A DNA stretch of 64,000 nt, from NCBI GenBank assembly GCA_964590135.1, contig CAZPVX010000005.1:86034-150033 (forward strand), given 5' to 3'. The position numbers were made by a program, and so were the translations under genes. The DNA is from JBDHWI01 sp964590135. GTDB lineage: Bacteria > Chloroflexota > Anaerolineae > J036 > Brachytrichaceae. The notes under the pieces were generated by a model. The model was not told the origin of the DNA and made no database searches. It was given only the letters and a program-made list of their open reading frames with translations. Below are positions 49,647-58,919 of the stretch, piece by piece. Each line of letters starts with the position of its first letter. Position 1 is the stretch's first letter.

Positions 49647-52478
49647 ATGCAACGAACGAGTTCGAGATACACCTTCGGGCGTTTCCACCTGGATGCCGGC
49701 GAGCGCTGCCTGACACGCGACGGCCAACCGGCTCTACTCACTCCGAAAGCCTTCGACACGCTGCTAGCGCTGGTGCAGCACGCCGGCCACGCCCTGAGCA
49801 AAGACGACCTCATGCGCGCAGTGTGGCCAGACGGCTTCGTCGAAGAGTCGAATCTCGCCTTCAATATCTCCACGCTGCGCAAGGCGCTGGGCGAGGGGCA
49901 GAACGGCGAGCGCTACATCGAGACCGTGCCGAAGCTCGGCTATCGCTTTGTGATGCCGGTGCAATTGGATTCGCCTGCGCATCCTGTCGCAGCCTTTGCA
50001 AAGCGCAGTAACCTGCCGGCGCAACTGACGCGCTTCATTGGCCGCGAGCGCGAGTTGGCGGAAGTGACTGCACTGGTGCAGACCAAGCGATTGGTGACGC
50101 TGACCGGCTCAGGCGGTGTGGGCAAGACGCGGCTGGCGATGGAAGCGGGCGCGCAATTGCTCGATCAGTTTGTCGATGGCGTGTGGCTGGCCGAGTTTGC
50201 GCCACTTGTGGACGAAGCGTTGGTGCCGGTGAGGGTGGCTGGCGTCTTTCTACTGCAAGAGCAACCTGGCCGCTCGCTGTTGGACATGCTAGTTGCCTTT
50301 CTTGATGGGAAGCACACGCTTGTGATCTTTGACAACTGCGAGCATGTGATTGCGTCGAGTGCCGCACTTGCCGAAGCACTCTTGCGTGCATGCCCAAACG
50401 TGCACATTCTGGCGACCAGCCGCGAGGCATTGCGGGTGGCCGGTGAAGTGACGAGGCGTGTTCCGTCATTGGATGTGCCGAAAGATGGCAGAGCATTGAC
50501 GGTTGAGCAAGTGTTTGAATACGATGCGGTGCAGTTGTTCGTGGAACACGCAGCGCTGTTGCAGCCGAACTTCACTTTGCGGCAAGGCAACCTTGATGCA
50601 GTCGTGAGCATCTGCCGCCGGCTGGATGGCATTCCGCTGGCGATTGAGATGGCGGCGGCGCAGTTGGATGCGTTGAATTTGAAGGCGATTGAAGCTGGAT
50701 TGGCAGCTTGCATTGACTTTTTGACACATGGAAGCCGGACGGCGGCGCCAAGACACCAGACGCTACGCGCGACGCTGGATTGGAGCTACAACCTGCTCAC
50801 GGAGCCGGAGCGCACACTGCTGGCAAGGTTAGCGGTGTTTCGTGGCGGCTTTACACCAGAAGCAGCGCAGGCGGTGTGCGAAGCCGAACATCAAACCCTC
50901 CTGCAACTTGTGCGCAAGTCGCTGGTGGTTGCAGAACCACAGGGGAATATGGTCCGCTATTACCTGCTAGAAACGGTGCGGCAATATGCAAGCGAAATTC
51001 TGTTTGCAACGCCTGAATATGAAGCGTTACAGGATAGGCACCTGACATTTTTCCTGAAAATTGCCGAAGATAACATTGACCTGGAAGGCCCCATTGTTGA
51101 TGCGTGGGCAACTGTCATCGATGCTGAATTTGCTAATGTGCGTAATGCAGTCACCAGGGCGTTAGTTCGCGGAGATGATTGCGAATTGGCGCTGCGTCTG
51201 GTGTATGCACTGCTGCCTTACGTGTTCTGCAAAGGTCACCTGTTGGAGATCAAGGAATGGATAGACAAGGCTCTGTCATACGGCGTCAATGCCCCTCGAT
51301 ATGCTGTGGCACGAGCGATGATGGCAAAATTCGGCGTATTGACATTGCAGGGCGCGCTTTTACAGAATATCCAAATTGCGCAAGAAGCGCTCGTTTTATT
51401 TCGAACGACACAGGACGTTCGAGGTCTGGCGTGGTGTCTGGAAGCGAATGCAAACAACTCATTTGATGTGCAGATTGGAATTCTGGCTGAAGAAGCGCTG
51501 CCATTGATGCAGCAATTGGGCAGCAGAGATGGCGAGGCGCGTGTGCTCCGGGCGCTCGGTGTGGCGGCGCTTTTGGCCGGCCACTCCGAAAGAGCGGCCC
51601 ATCTCCTTGAACAGTCCATTTTGCTTGCCCCATGGGATGCGCGCGAATGTATCCTCCCTCTTTATAAAGCGCATCCGAAACGCGCGGTGGAAGTGTGCGT
51701 CCGTGAACGCGCCAGTCACATTGCGCGTGGAGATGTCTACCAACTTGCAATTTTTGCGAACTCACATGGTGCAGTGCTACTGGCCGAAGGTGAATATTTG
51801 CACGCCAGACGCATCCTTGAAGAAGGTATTCGTGGCTGGCAACTGTTCATCTCTGCAACACCGCTTGACCCTGCATTCTTGTCCCTGGAATTGCCGGTTG
51901 ACTTTTTAGAAAAGCAATTTCCATTCTGGCTGATGCTCAACGTGTTCTTCATAAATCATATATGTCGGCTGGCCTATTCAGAGGTTCTTATCGGAGATGT
52001 GAGCCGCGCCCAGATGCGGCTGGAACAATGCCTGAAGATCAGCCGAGAGTCGGGAAACCTGGCCATCGTCATTTTTGCCGAATTGTTATTGATCGATTTG
52101 ATGTCTGCCGGAGAGAATGCAGATGCCACGTTGCAAAAGGCACAACGACATTTGCAACACGTTCGGGAATTGGATAACTCCATCGGCATAGCGTGCTCAC
52201 TGGCTCAAATTGCGTGTCTTGTGTCGCATCGTGGCGAATGGCGCAAGGCATGCACGTTGATTGGAGCTGCATCTGTGCTCATGGAACATTCTCAGCACGC
52301 CATTCTCCGAGCAACCAGCATGCCTGGCATATGGTTCGATCGGGCGCGTAAGACCATCGTTGATCCATGTTGTGGCGCCGCCCGTGCCGCACTGGGTGAC
52401 GAAGCGTTCGAAGCCGCCTACACCGCCGGCCAGCCCATGTCGCTCGATGAGGCCGTGGCGCTCGCGCTGAACGGTTAG
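49647..52478 (+). CDS. Winged-helix STAND (NB-ARC) transcription regulator
   Basis: This is a 943-residue protein. Residues 1-105 form an OmpR/PhoB-type winged helix (LTPKAFDTLLALVQHAG, WPDGFVEESNLAFNISTLRKAL, YIETVPKLGYRF). An NB-ARC/STAND ATPase follows with Walker A TGSGGVGKT (153-161), Walker B LVIFDNCEHV and sensor ILATSREAL, then LDGIPLAIEMAAAQL. The C-terminal half is helical and TPR-like. The ATG at 49647 follows a GAGGGG site. Such proteins act as ATP-dependent, ligand-gated DNA-binding switches. A TACAAT near 49508 could be its -10. Likely target: its own divergent region. Confidence 0.9.
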   Translation: MQRTSSRYTFGRFHLDAGERCLTRDGQPALLTPKAFDTLLALVQHAGHALSKDDLMRAVWPDGFVEESNLAFNISTLRKALGEGQNGERYIETVPKLGYRFVMPVQLDSPAHPVAAFAKRSNLPAQLTRFIGRERELAEVTALVQTKRLVTLTGSGGVGKTRLAMEAGAQLLDQFVDGVWLAEFAPLVDEALVPVRVAGVFLLQEQPGRSLLDMLVAFLDGKHTLVIFDNCEHVIASSAALAEALLRACPNVHILATSREALRVAGEVTRRVPSLDVPKDGRALTVEQVFEYDAVQLFVEHAALLQPNFTLRQGNLDAVVSICRRLDGIPLAIEMAAAQLDALNLKAIEAGLAACIDFLTHGSRTAAPRHQTLRATLDWSYNLLTEPERTLLARLAVFRGGFTPEAAQAVCEAEHQTLLQLVRKSLVVAEPQGNMVRYYLLETVRQYASEILFATPEYEALQDRHLTFFLKIAEDNIDLEGPIVDAWATVIDAEFANVRNAVTRALVRGDDCELALRLVYALLPYVFCKGHLLEIKEWIDKALSYGVNAPRYAVARAMMAKFGVLTLQGALLQNIQIAQEALVLFRTTQDVRGLAWCLEANANNSFDVQIGILAEEALPLMQQLGSRDGEARVLRALGVAALLAGHSERAAHLLEQSILLAPWDARECILPLYKAHPKRAVEVCVRERASHIARGDVYQLAIFANSHGAVLLAEGEYLHARRILEEGIRGWQLFISATPLDPAFLSLELPVDFLEKQFPFWLMLNVFFINHICRLAYSEVLIGDVSRAQMRLEQCLKISRESGNLAIVIFAELLLIDLMSAGENADATLQKAQRHLQHVRELDNSIGIACSLAQIACLVSHRGEWRKACTLIGAASVLMEHSQHAILRATSMPGIWFDRARKTIVDPCCGAARAALGDEAFEAAYTAGQPMSLDEAVALALNG

Positions 52479-52490
52479 AATCGCGTCGTA

Positions 52491-53861
52491 ATGACGGACG
52501 CGATGCAAAGTGCTCGAAATCCCGATCTCAGAAACCAGAACTCGATCTATGTTGTGGGCCACAAAAACCCAGACACCGATTCGATTGGCGCAGCCATCGG
52601 CTATGCCTGGCTGATCCGTGAGCGCGACGGCGAGCCGGCTATTGCAGCGCGCGCCGGCTCCCTCAACCAGCAAACGAAGTTCGCGCTGGAGCACTTCAAC
52701 GCGCCAACGCCGGCGCTGCTCGAAGATGCCTCGCCGCGCTTTGAGTCCATCGCCCAGCCCATCGAACCGCTCAAGCCGGACCAGCCGCTGAGCGAGGCCT
52801 GGCAGCTCTCAGCCCGCACCCACCGCGCCGCGCCCATCGTCGATGATCACGGCAAGCCGGTCGGCATGGTTACTGGCCAGTCGGTGTTCGATTTTTTGTC
52901 GCAGAGGCTCGACATGCACGATGCGCCATTCGGCAACCTCATCAGCGTGAGCTGCGTGCAGGCCAGCGAGCCGAGCGTGCCACAGTTCCCCGCCACCGAC
53001 CGCATCAGTGATCACCGCGAGAGTGTGTATCGCACCCAGCGCGACGACTTCTGGGTGGTGGATGGCGAGGGCAACTACGCCGGCATCTGCACGCGCGCAG
53101 ACATGATGCAGCCGCCGCGCATGAAGCTGATTCTGGTTGACCACAACGAGGCCGGCCAGGCCGTGAGCGGCCTGCTCGACGCTGACCTGCTGGAGGTGCT
53201 GGATCACCACCGGCTCGGCACGATCAACACGACCATGCCGATCGCGTTTCACGTCGACACAGTCGGCTCGTGCTCCACGCTGGTGAGTGAGCGGATGCGC
53301 ATTGCGCGCCTGACGCCGCCGCCCGAGATTGCCGGCATGCTGCTCTCCGGCCTGCTGTCCGACACGCTGGTGTTCAAGTCGCCAACCACGACGCCGCGCG
53401 ACCGCGGCTCGGCCATGTGGCTGGCGTGGCATGCTTTTGGGGTGGATGACGCTGAGCAGAGCATGCTCATCTACGGCGAGGCGCTGCTGCGCGCCGGCGC
53501 CGATATCAGCAACCGCTCGGCGCAAGACATGGTGACTGCCGACTTCAAGGAGTTTGAGGCCGGCGCGGTGAAGTTTGGCGTGGCGCAGGTGGAAGTGACG
53601 ACCTTCAATGTCGTGCTGGATCGCATGGGCGAGATTCGCGCGGCGCTGCGCACGTTGCAGGAGCATCGCGGGTTGAACTTTGCAGCCCTGATGATCACCG
53701 ATATCGTGATGAATAACAGCCTGCTGGTATGCGTGGGTGAGGCGCGCTACTATGAGCGCCTGCCGTTCTCACGCAAGGGCGACGCCATCTACGATATGCC
53801 GGGGGTGGTCTCGCGCAAGAAGCAGTTGCTGCCGACAATGCTGGGCATGTTGCAGGGATAG
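52491..53861 (+). CDS. ppaC: Manganese-dependent (family II) inorganic pyrophosphatase with CBS domains
   Basis: This is a 456-residue DHH-superfamily enzyme. Metal motifs are GHKNPDTDSI near residue 23, LILVDHNEAGQ near 216 and VLDHHRLG near 236. A regulatory insert with two CBS motifs (about 68-205: GMVTGQSVFDFL and GICTRADMM) lies between the first and second motifs, without the DRTGG domain of some relatives. Hydrolysis of PPi, probably inhibited or activated by adenine nucleotides, is expected. A TAGAAT lies 9 nt before the ATG, compatible with a leaderless transcript. Confidence 0.92.
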   Translation: MTDAMQSARNPDLRNQNSIYVVGHKNPDTDSIGAAIGYAWLIRERDGEPAIAARAGSLNQQTKFALEHFNAPTPALLEDASPRFESIAQPIEPLKPDQPLSEAWQLSARTHRAAPIVDDHGKPVGMVTGQSVFDFLSQRLDMHDAPFGNLISVSCVQASEPSVPQFPATDRISDHRESVYRTQRDDFWVVDGEGNYAGICTRADMMQPPRMKLILVDHNEAGQAVSGLLDADLLEVLDHHRLGTINTTMPIAFHVDTVGSCSTLVSERMRIARLTPPPEIAGMLLSGLLSDTLVFKSPTTTPRDRGSAMWLAWHAFGVDDAEQSMLIYGEALLRAGADISNRSAQDMVTADFKEFEAGAVKFGVAQVEVTTFNVVLDRMGEIRAALRTLQEHRGLNFAALMITDIVMNNSLLVCVGEARYYERLPFSRKGDAIYDMPGVVSRKKQLLPTMLGMLQG

Positions 53862-53874
53862 CGGCGAGTGTGCG

Positions 53875-54699
53875 TCACGGCTTTACCGGGATGAAGCCAT
53901 ACCGCACGAGGATGGCCTGACCTTCCTTGCCCATCACAAAATCGACGAACTGTTTCGCGAGTGCGGCGTTCTTGCTGTCGTTCAACGCCGCGATGGGGTA
54001 GGCAGCAAGCGCGTTCAAGTCATCGGGGATGGCGATGGTGCGGACGGCGTTGTCTTTGCCGGCGACCACGTCGGATGTATACACGATGCCGGCGTCGGCC
54101 TCGCCCAACGCCACCTTGCTGAACACTGCGCGCACATCCTCTTCGTATGAGACCACGTTTGCCAGCACGGTCTGGCTGAATGTCTTGCCAAACTCCGCTG
54201 TGTTTGACGCCTTTTGCAGAAATTCGAGCGCATACTGGCCGGCCGGCACTGCTCTCTCTGCCAGCACAATCTTTACACCTGGCTGCGCAAGGCCTGCCAG
54301 TGATTGCACCGACTGCGCGTTCTGCGCGACCACCACGACCAGCCGGTTTTGCACAAATATCTGTTGCGTGCCGCTGGTCACACGGCCGAACGAAATCACG
54401 TTGTTCATCTGTCGCGCATTGGCACTGGCGAACACGTCGGCAGGCGCGCCCTGCTTGATCTGCTCGGCGAGTTGTTGCGAGCCGGCATAGTTGAAGCGGA
54501 CGCGCGCATTCGAGGCGGTTTGCTCGAAGCGACCGCCGATCTCGTTGAAGGCATCTCGCAGGGACGCGGCAGCGAAGACGACGATCTCGCGCGCGGCGGG
54601 CTGTCTGGCCGGCGGGGCTGCGCAGGCGGCCAGCAGCAGTGAAAGGGCCATCACCACCGAAAATGCAGGACGAAGCGATTTGTGATTTGGATTGAACAT
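53875..54699 (-). CDS. modA: Molybdate ABC transporter substrate-binding lipoprotein
   Basis: The 274-residue protein has a lipoprotein signal (ALSLLLAAC) followed by the ModA pattern: EIVVFAAASLRDAFNEIG, NYAGSQQLAEQIKQGAPADVFASAN, and YEEDVRAVFSKVALGEADAGIVYTSD in parts near the C-terminus. It binds molybdate or tungstate. The start at 54699 (MFNPNHKSLRP) is chosen for the signal peptide. It follows modB by 26 bp. Confidence 0.93.
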   Translation of the reverse strand: MFNPNHKSLRPAFSVVMALSLLLAACAAPPARQPAAREIVVFAAASLRDAFNEIGGRFEQTASNARVRFNYAGSQQLAEQIKQGAPADVFASANARQMNNVISFGRVTSGTQQIFVQNRLVVVVAQNAQSVQSLAGLAQPGVKIVLAERAVPAGQYALEFLQKASNTAEFGKTFSQTVLANVVSYEEDVRAVFSKVALGEADAGIVYTSDVVAGKDNAVRTIAIPDDLNALAAYPIAALNDSKNAALAKQFVDFVMGKEGQAILVRYGFIPVKP

Positions 54700-54725
54700 A
54701 GCAAGAAAGCCCTGTGTGCCCAATT

Positions 54726-55565
54726 TCACGATTCTACGCGCGCAAGCAGGCGCACCAGCACCAGCACTGCGAAAGAGATCAACACCAGAATGAGCGCCAG
54801 CGCCAAAGCCGCCTCTGGGTCACTTTGAAAATTCATGTAGATCGCCAGCGCCATGGTCTGTGTGCGCCCCACCAGATTGCCGGCGAACAGGATCGTCGCG
54901 CCAAATTCACCAAGCGCCCTTGCCCACGCCAGCATGCTGCCAGTGAGCATCGCTGTTGCGCTGAGCGGCAAAGTGACGTGTCGAAATACCTGCCATTGGC
55001 TCGCGCCTTCCACCATCGCCACGCTTTCCATGTCGTCGTCGATGCGGCGCAGGCCAATGACTGCGGCACGGATGTAGAGCGGTGCGGCGACGAACACCTG
55101 CGCGATCACAACGGCGGCAGTGGTGAAGGCCAGTTCGATGCCGAAAGGCAGGAGGATGGATCCGATCAGGCCGCGCCGGCCAAATGCCATCAGCAGGCCA
55201 ATGCCGGCGACCGAAGGCGGCAGCACCACCGGCAGATCGAGCAGCGCGTCGATCACTTTCCAGCCGCGAACCTGTCGGCGCGCGATGAGCCAGGCCGCCG
55301 GCGTGCCAAGCAACACGATGATGGCGAGCGCGATGCCGGAGGTGATGAGTGTGAGCTGCATGGCTGCGCGAGCGTCTTGCGCGGCAAGCGCATCGGGCAG
55401 TATGGGCAGCGCGCGCGCAGCGATGGCGATGAGCGGCAGCAGCACCAGCAACAACAGCAGGCTGGACAATAGCACCAGCAGCGCGCGCGCGCCGCCGCCG
55501 ATGCGCGTAGCCGGCGTGCGTCCCTTGTGGGGCGATTCGCTCTGGATGGACGGGATGGCGGTCAT
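54726..55565 (-). CDS. modB: Molybdate ABC transporter permease
   Basis: The 279-residue protein has about five or six membrane segments. ModB motifs are LPVVLPPSVAGIGLL, the EAA loop EGASQWQVFRHVTLPLSATAM (two parts) and GEFGATILFAGNLVGRTQTM. It starts MTAIPSIQSESPHKG at 55565. No modC ATPase gene follows or precedes, so the pair must use an ATPase from elsewhere. It is divergent from the aminotransferase gene. Confidence 0.93.
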   Translation of the reverse strand: MTAIPSIQSESPHKGRTPATRIGGGARALLVLLSSLLLLLVLLPLIAIAARALPILPDALAAQDARAAMQLTLITSGIALAIIVLLGTPAAWLIARRQVRGWKVIDALLDLPVVLPPSVAGIGLLMAFGRRGLIGSILLPFGIELAFTTAAVVIAQVFVAAPLYIRAAVIGLRRIDDDMESVAMVEGASQWQVFRHVTLPLSATAMLTGSMLAWARALGEFGATILFAGNLVGRTQTMALAIYMNFQSDPEAALALALILVLISFAVLVLVRLLARVES

Positions 55566-55683
55566 GCTTACAAGAACCGCCTTGAGCGCAATGAGCGCTT
55601 TGGACGGCAAGCGGGCTTCATCATACCTGCGCAAAACCAATCAGTTGACGATTCTTCGCCGGCATTCAACAATCCGCCCCGAT

Positions 55684-56850
55684 ATGACCACCGACATTCG
55701 AGATGACTTTTTTCTCACCCACGATTGGCTGCTTTTGAATAATGGCTCCTTTGGCGCGTGCCCCAAACCGGTGTTCGCCGAATATCAGCGCTGGCAGCGC
55801 GTGCTGGAAGAGCACCCCGGCAACTACTTTTACCGCCTGCACGAGTTGATGGACCAAGCCCGCGCGCCACTGGCTGAGTATTTGCACACCACATCGGACC
55901 AACTGGCCTTTGTGACCAATGCGACGATGGGTGTGAACGTGGTGACGAATTCGCTGCGCAGTTGGCTGCGTGAAAGTGATCAGATTCTGACGAGCGATCA
56001 CGAGTATGGCGCGTGCAATAACGCATGGGCATTCGCGTGCCACAAGATAGGCGCGCGCTATATCCGCTTGCACATGCCGCTGCCGGTGCGCAGCGCGGAG
56101 GAGTGGCTGGATCATTTCTGGGCCGGCGTCAATTCACGCACGCGCGTGATCTACCTCAGTCACACCACCTCGCCGACGGCGCTGACATTTCCCATCAAGG
56201 AGGTGTGCCGGCGCGCAAGAGAGCAAGGCATCCTCACAGTGATCGATGGCGCGCACGTGCCGGGTCAGCGCGACCTCAATCTGGAAGATCTGGGCGCAGA
56301 TTTCTACACAGGCAACTGCCACAAATGGATGTGTGCGCCGAAAGGCTCGGCGTTTTTGTATGTGCGCAAAGAGATGCAGCACCTGATTGAGCCGCTGATC
56401 GTGGGGCATGGCTGGCACGCCGACGCCGTGAGCGCGAAGCCGCTGGTGGATTACGTGGAGCAGTTTGGCACGCGCGATATGGCGGCATTCATGGCGGTGC
56501 CGGCGGCCATTGCCTATCTGAAGGCGCATGACTGGCCGGCGGTGCAGCAGCGCTGCTTCAACATAGCGCTTGATGCGCGCCGTCGTATCGAGGGCATGTT
56601 TGACACCGAATCGATTTGTCCGGATGACTTCGCGTGGTTCAGCCAGCTTGCGCCAATCCGCCTGCCTGATCGCGTGAACATGCAGCGTCTCGGTGCAGTT
56701 ATTCGCGAAGAGCTCAAGATTGAGATCCCGCTCATCACATGGCACAACGTGAAGCTCGCGCGGCTGTCGGTGCAGATTTACACTGCGCAGGCCGAGATCG
56801 ACGCGTTCGTGAGGGCGCTGGAGAAGCATGTGCCGGCGTGTATGGAATAA
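55684..56850 (+). CDS. Class V aminotransferase (isopenicillin N epimerase-like)
   Basis: The 388-residue PLP enzyme of fold type I has the N-terminal FLLNNGSFGACP-like text (LLLNNGSFGACPKPV), FVTNATMGVNVV, the PLP Asp motif VIDGAHVPGQRDL and the PLP Lys in GNCHKWMCAPKGSAF. This is the isopenicillin N epimerase/cysteine desulfurase-like branch. Substrate is unknown. The start at 55684 (MTTDIRDDFFL) is the sensible one; the open frame upstream is antisense to modB. A weak hairpin (56862-56891) follows. Confidence 0.88.
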   Translation: MTTDIRDDFFLTHDWLLLNNGSFGACPKPVFAEYQRWQRVLEEHPGNYFYRLHELMDQARAPLAEYLHTTSDQLAFVTNATMGVNVVTNSLRSWLRESDQILTSDHEYGACNNAWAFACHKIGARYIRLHMPLPVRSAEEWLDHFWAGVNSRTRVIYLSHTTSPTALTFPIKEVCRRAREQGILTVIDGAHVPGQRDLNLEDLGADFYTGNCHKWMCAPKGSAFLYVRKEMQHLIEPLIVGHGWHADAVSAKPLVDYVEQFGTRDMAAFMAVPAAIAYLKAHDWPAVQQRCFNIALDARRRIEGMFDTESICPDDFAWFSQLAPIRLPDRVNMQRLGAVIREELKIEIPLITWHNVKLARLSVQIYTAQAEIDAFVRALEKHVPACME

Positions 56851-56925
56851 CGAGCTGCCGGGAGATGAGGTGAAGTTTTCTCACCCATCTCTTCACGCGC
56901 TTTCTTGTTGCTTTGGGGTGTCAAC

Positions 56926-57693
56926 ATGCAAGTGGATTTGAATGGCAACGTGGCGCTGGTGACAGGCGCCGGCCGCAACATCGGCAAGGCGATTGCGGAT
57001 GCGCTGGCGGCGAATGGCGCAACGGTGGTGTATGCTGACATCGACGGTGCTGCGGCTGCGCAGGCGGCATCTGGAAGAGGCCTAGCGATGCAGTTGGATG
57101 TGGCGGATGCAGCGCAGGCGCCGGCGGCCATCGAGCAGATTGTGCGCGAGCGCGGCCGACTCGACATCCTCATCAACAACGCCGGCGTCAACACTGCCGC
57201 AAAGGATCGCGCCACCATCGACGACTTCTCGCTCGATGAGTGGGAGCGCGTGCTGCGCGTCGATCTGACAGGTTTGTTTCTGATGAGCAAGGCTGCCGCC
57301 GGCGTGATGTTGGCGCAGGGCGGCGGGCGCATCGTCAACATTGCGTCGGTGGGCGGGCTGGTGCCGCTGCGCTTGCAGAGTGCATTTGTGGCCGCGAAAG
57401 CCGGCGTGGTCAATCTGACCAGATCGATGGCGATTGAGTTGGGGCCGCGCGGCGTGCTGGTGAATGGCATCGCGCCTGGCTCGATCATCACCGAAGGCAC
57501 GAAGGAACTGTGGTACAGCGACCCTGATCGCGCGGCGAAGATGCTGTCGCACGTGCCGCTGGGCCGGCCCGGCACCTCTGAGGAGGTGGCGCATTGCGCG
57601 CTGTTTTTGTGCGCGCCAGAGAGCAGCTACATCAACGGCCATATTCTGGTCGTCGATGGCGGCTGGACGGCGGGATTCATGAGGGATTTTTGA
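56926..57693 (+). CDS. SDR-family protein with Phe in place of the catalytic Tyr
   Basis: The 255-residue Rossmann protein has TGAGRNIGKA (14-22), NNAG near 85, Ser141 in NIASVGG, Lys158 in AFVAAKAG and a C-terminal PLGRPGTSEEVA..SSYINGHILVVDGGW typical of classical SDRs. The YxxxK active-site Tyr is Phe154 here. The enzyme may therefore be inactive or use a different acid. It is 70 bp upstream of a cupin gene on the same strand. The start is MQVDLNGNVAL at 56926. Confidence 0.87.
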   Translation: MQVDLNGNVALVTGAGRNIGKAIADALAANGATVVYADIDGAAAAQAASGRGLAMQLDVADAAQAPAAIEQIVRERGRLDILINNAGVNTAAKDRATIDDFSLDEWERVLRVDLTGLFLMSKAAAGVMLAQGGGRIVNIASVGGLVPLRLQSAFVAAKAGVVNLTRSMAIELGPRGVLVNGIAPGSIITEGTKELWYSDPDRAAKMLSHVPLGRPGTSEEVAHCALFLCAPESSYINGHILVVDGGWTAGFMRDF

Positions 57694-57762
57694 GAACGCT
57701 GGAACAGAGAGCGCAGACGGAGAATGATCGATGTATCACGCGTGACGCGTGAAGGAGTAATG

Positions 57763-58188
57763 ATGGCCGAATTTACGCAGTTCAAGGGGTATCCAAAAGA
57801 TTACACGCCGAAGGTGCCGAAGCCGGCGGTGCAGCCCGATCCGGTGGTGCTGAACGCGCAGCAGGGTGTGCCAGTGGTATATCCTGGTTGCCATGGTGTT
57901 GGCATTCGCGTGGTGCATCCGGTCAATCCGGTTGCGCCGGCGACAAACATGGGACTGGTGCTGTTCTACCTGCCGCCGCACGTCATCAATCAGCCAGGCT
58001 CGCACGAGACCGAAGAGACCTATGTGATCCTGGAGGGCAAGGGCGAGATGATCTTTGCGAATGGCCGGCGCCAGGCTGTGCAAAAGGGCGACTTCATCTA
58101 TTTGCCGCCATGGACTGAGCACGGCATCGAGAACACCGGGGTCGAAACGCTGGTCGCGCTCATCTGCACCTCGCCGCCAAATCCGTAG
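57763..58188 (+). CDS. Single-domain cupin
   Basis: The 141-residue protein has the cupin motifs: SHETEETYVILEGKGEMI (metal-ligand block) and FIYLPPWTEHGIENTG near the end. Of two adjacent ATG codons (57760 and 57763), the second is better spaced from the AAGGAG site at 57752-57757. Cupins bind small molecules or catalyse dioxygenase and isomerase reactions; no substrate is assigned. It probably shares an mRNA with the preceding SDR gene. Confidence 0.87.
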   Translation: MAEFTQFKGYPKDYTPKVPKPAVQPDPVVLNAQQGVPVVYPGCHGVGIRVVHPVNPVAPATNMGLVLFYLPPHVINQPGSHETEETYVILEGKGEMIFANGRRQAVQKGDFIYLPPWTEHGIENTGVETLVALICTSPPNP

Positions 58189-58264
58189 GGCTGTGCCAAA
58201 ATAGGCGCGGCAAGAGCCACGTGCGAAGCACAGACACAATCTCAAGAGACGAGGATAAAGTACA

Positions 58265-58792
58265 ATGGCAAAGACAGTATCCAGAAGAAAACTACTTGGA
58301 TGGGCCGGCATCGGCCTGATAAGTGCGGCTGCATTAGGGGCATGCGGCGGCGCGCCAGCGCAGCCGGCTGCCAGCAATGCATCGACGCCAGCGAATGCAC
58401 CGGCGGCTGGCAGCGGTGGCGAGGTGAAACTGGAGATCGGCTCGGAAGGCAGCGATTCGAAGTTCGACAAGGAGCAACTTGAGGCGCCGGCCGGCTCGAA
58501 GATCACGCTGACGTTCAGAAACAACGCCACAGCCGATACACAGAAGCTGTTCAACTGGGTGCTGGTGCAGCCGAACAAACAGTTGCAGGTGGTCAACGAT
58601 GGCTTGATGGAGGGCGAGGCGAATGGCTACATCAAGCCAAATGACCCCAACGTGATTGCTGCGACAAAGCTGCTCAAGCCAGGTGAGTCTGAGACGATCA
58701 CCTTCGACGCGCCGCCGGCGGGCAGTTATCCCTTCATCAGCACCTTTCCGGGCTTCTACACGCGCATGAATGGCACCCTTGTCATCAAGTAG
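58265..58792 (+). CDS. Auracyanin-like cupredoxin lipoprotein without copper ligands
   Basis: This is a 175-residue protein with a Tat-type signal (SRRKLLGWAGIG) ending in a lipobox Cys27. After an Ala/Pro linker, residues 52-175 follow the azurin/auracyanin beta-barrel: VKLEIGSEGSDSKFDKEQLEAPAG in two parts, NNATADTQKLFNWVLVQ, and a final PFISTFPGFYTRMNGTLVI. Auracyanins have His-Asn-Trp-Val and CTFPGH here; this protein has Phe96, Ser159 and Phe164, retaining only Met168. It cannot form a type 1 copper site. A strong terminator follows. Confidence 0.82.
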   Translation: MAKTVSRRKLLGWAGIGLISAAALGACGGAPAQPAASNASTPANAPAAGSGGEVKLEIGSEGSDSKFDKEQLEAPAGSKITLTFRNNATADTQKLFNWVLVQPNKQLQVVNDGLMEGEANGYIKPNDPNVIAATKLLKPGESETITFDAPPAGSYPFISTFPGFYTRMNGTLVIK

Positions 58793-58835
58793 TTTCTTCG
58801 CCACAGGAGGCGCGGGGTGCACAGGAAGCTGACAC

Positions 58836-58890
58836 ACAAGCGAAGGGAGCAGATGATTTCCATGAACCACCTGTTCCCTTCGCTTGTTTT
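58836..58890 (+). terminator. Rho-independent terminator after the cupredoxin-like gene
   Basis: A 17-bp stem with one G-U pair (58836-58852 with 58871-58887), an 18-nt loop and a T run form a strong terminator. It separates the gene from the convergent ABC permease gene. Confidence 0.9.
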
Positions 58891-58919
58891 CCTCTTATCG
58901 CTGCCTGCTGCGATGACGC

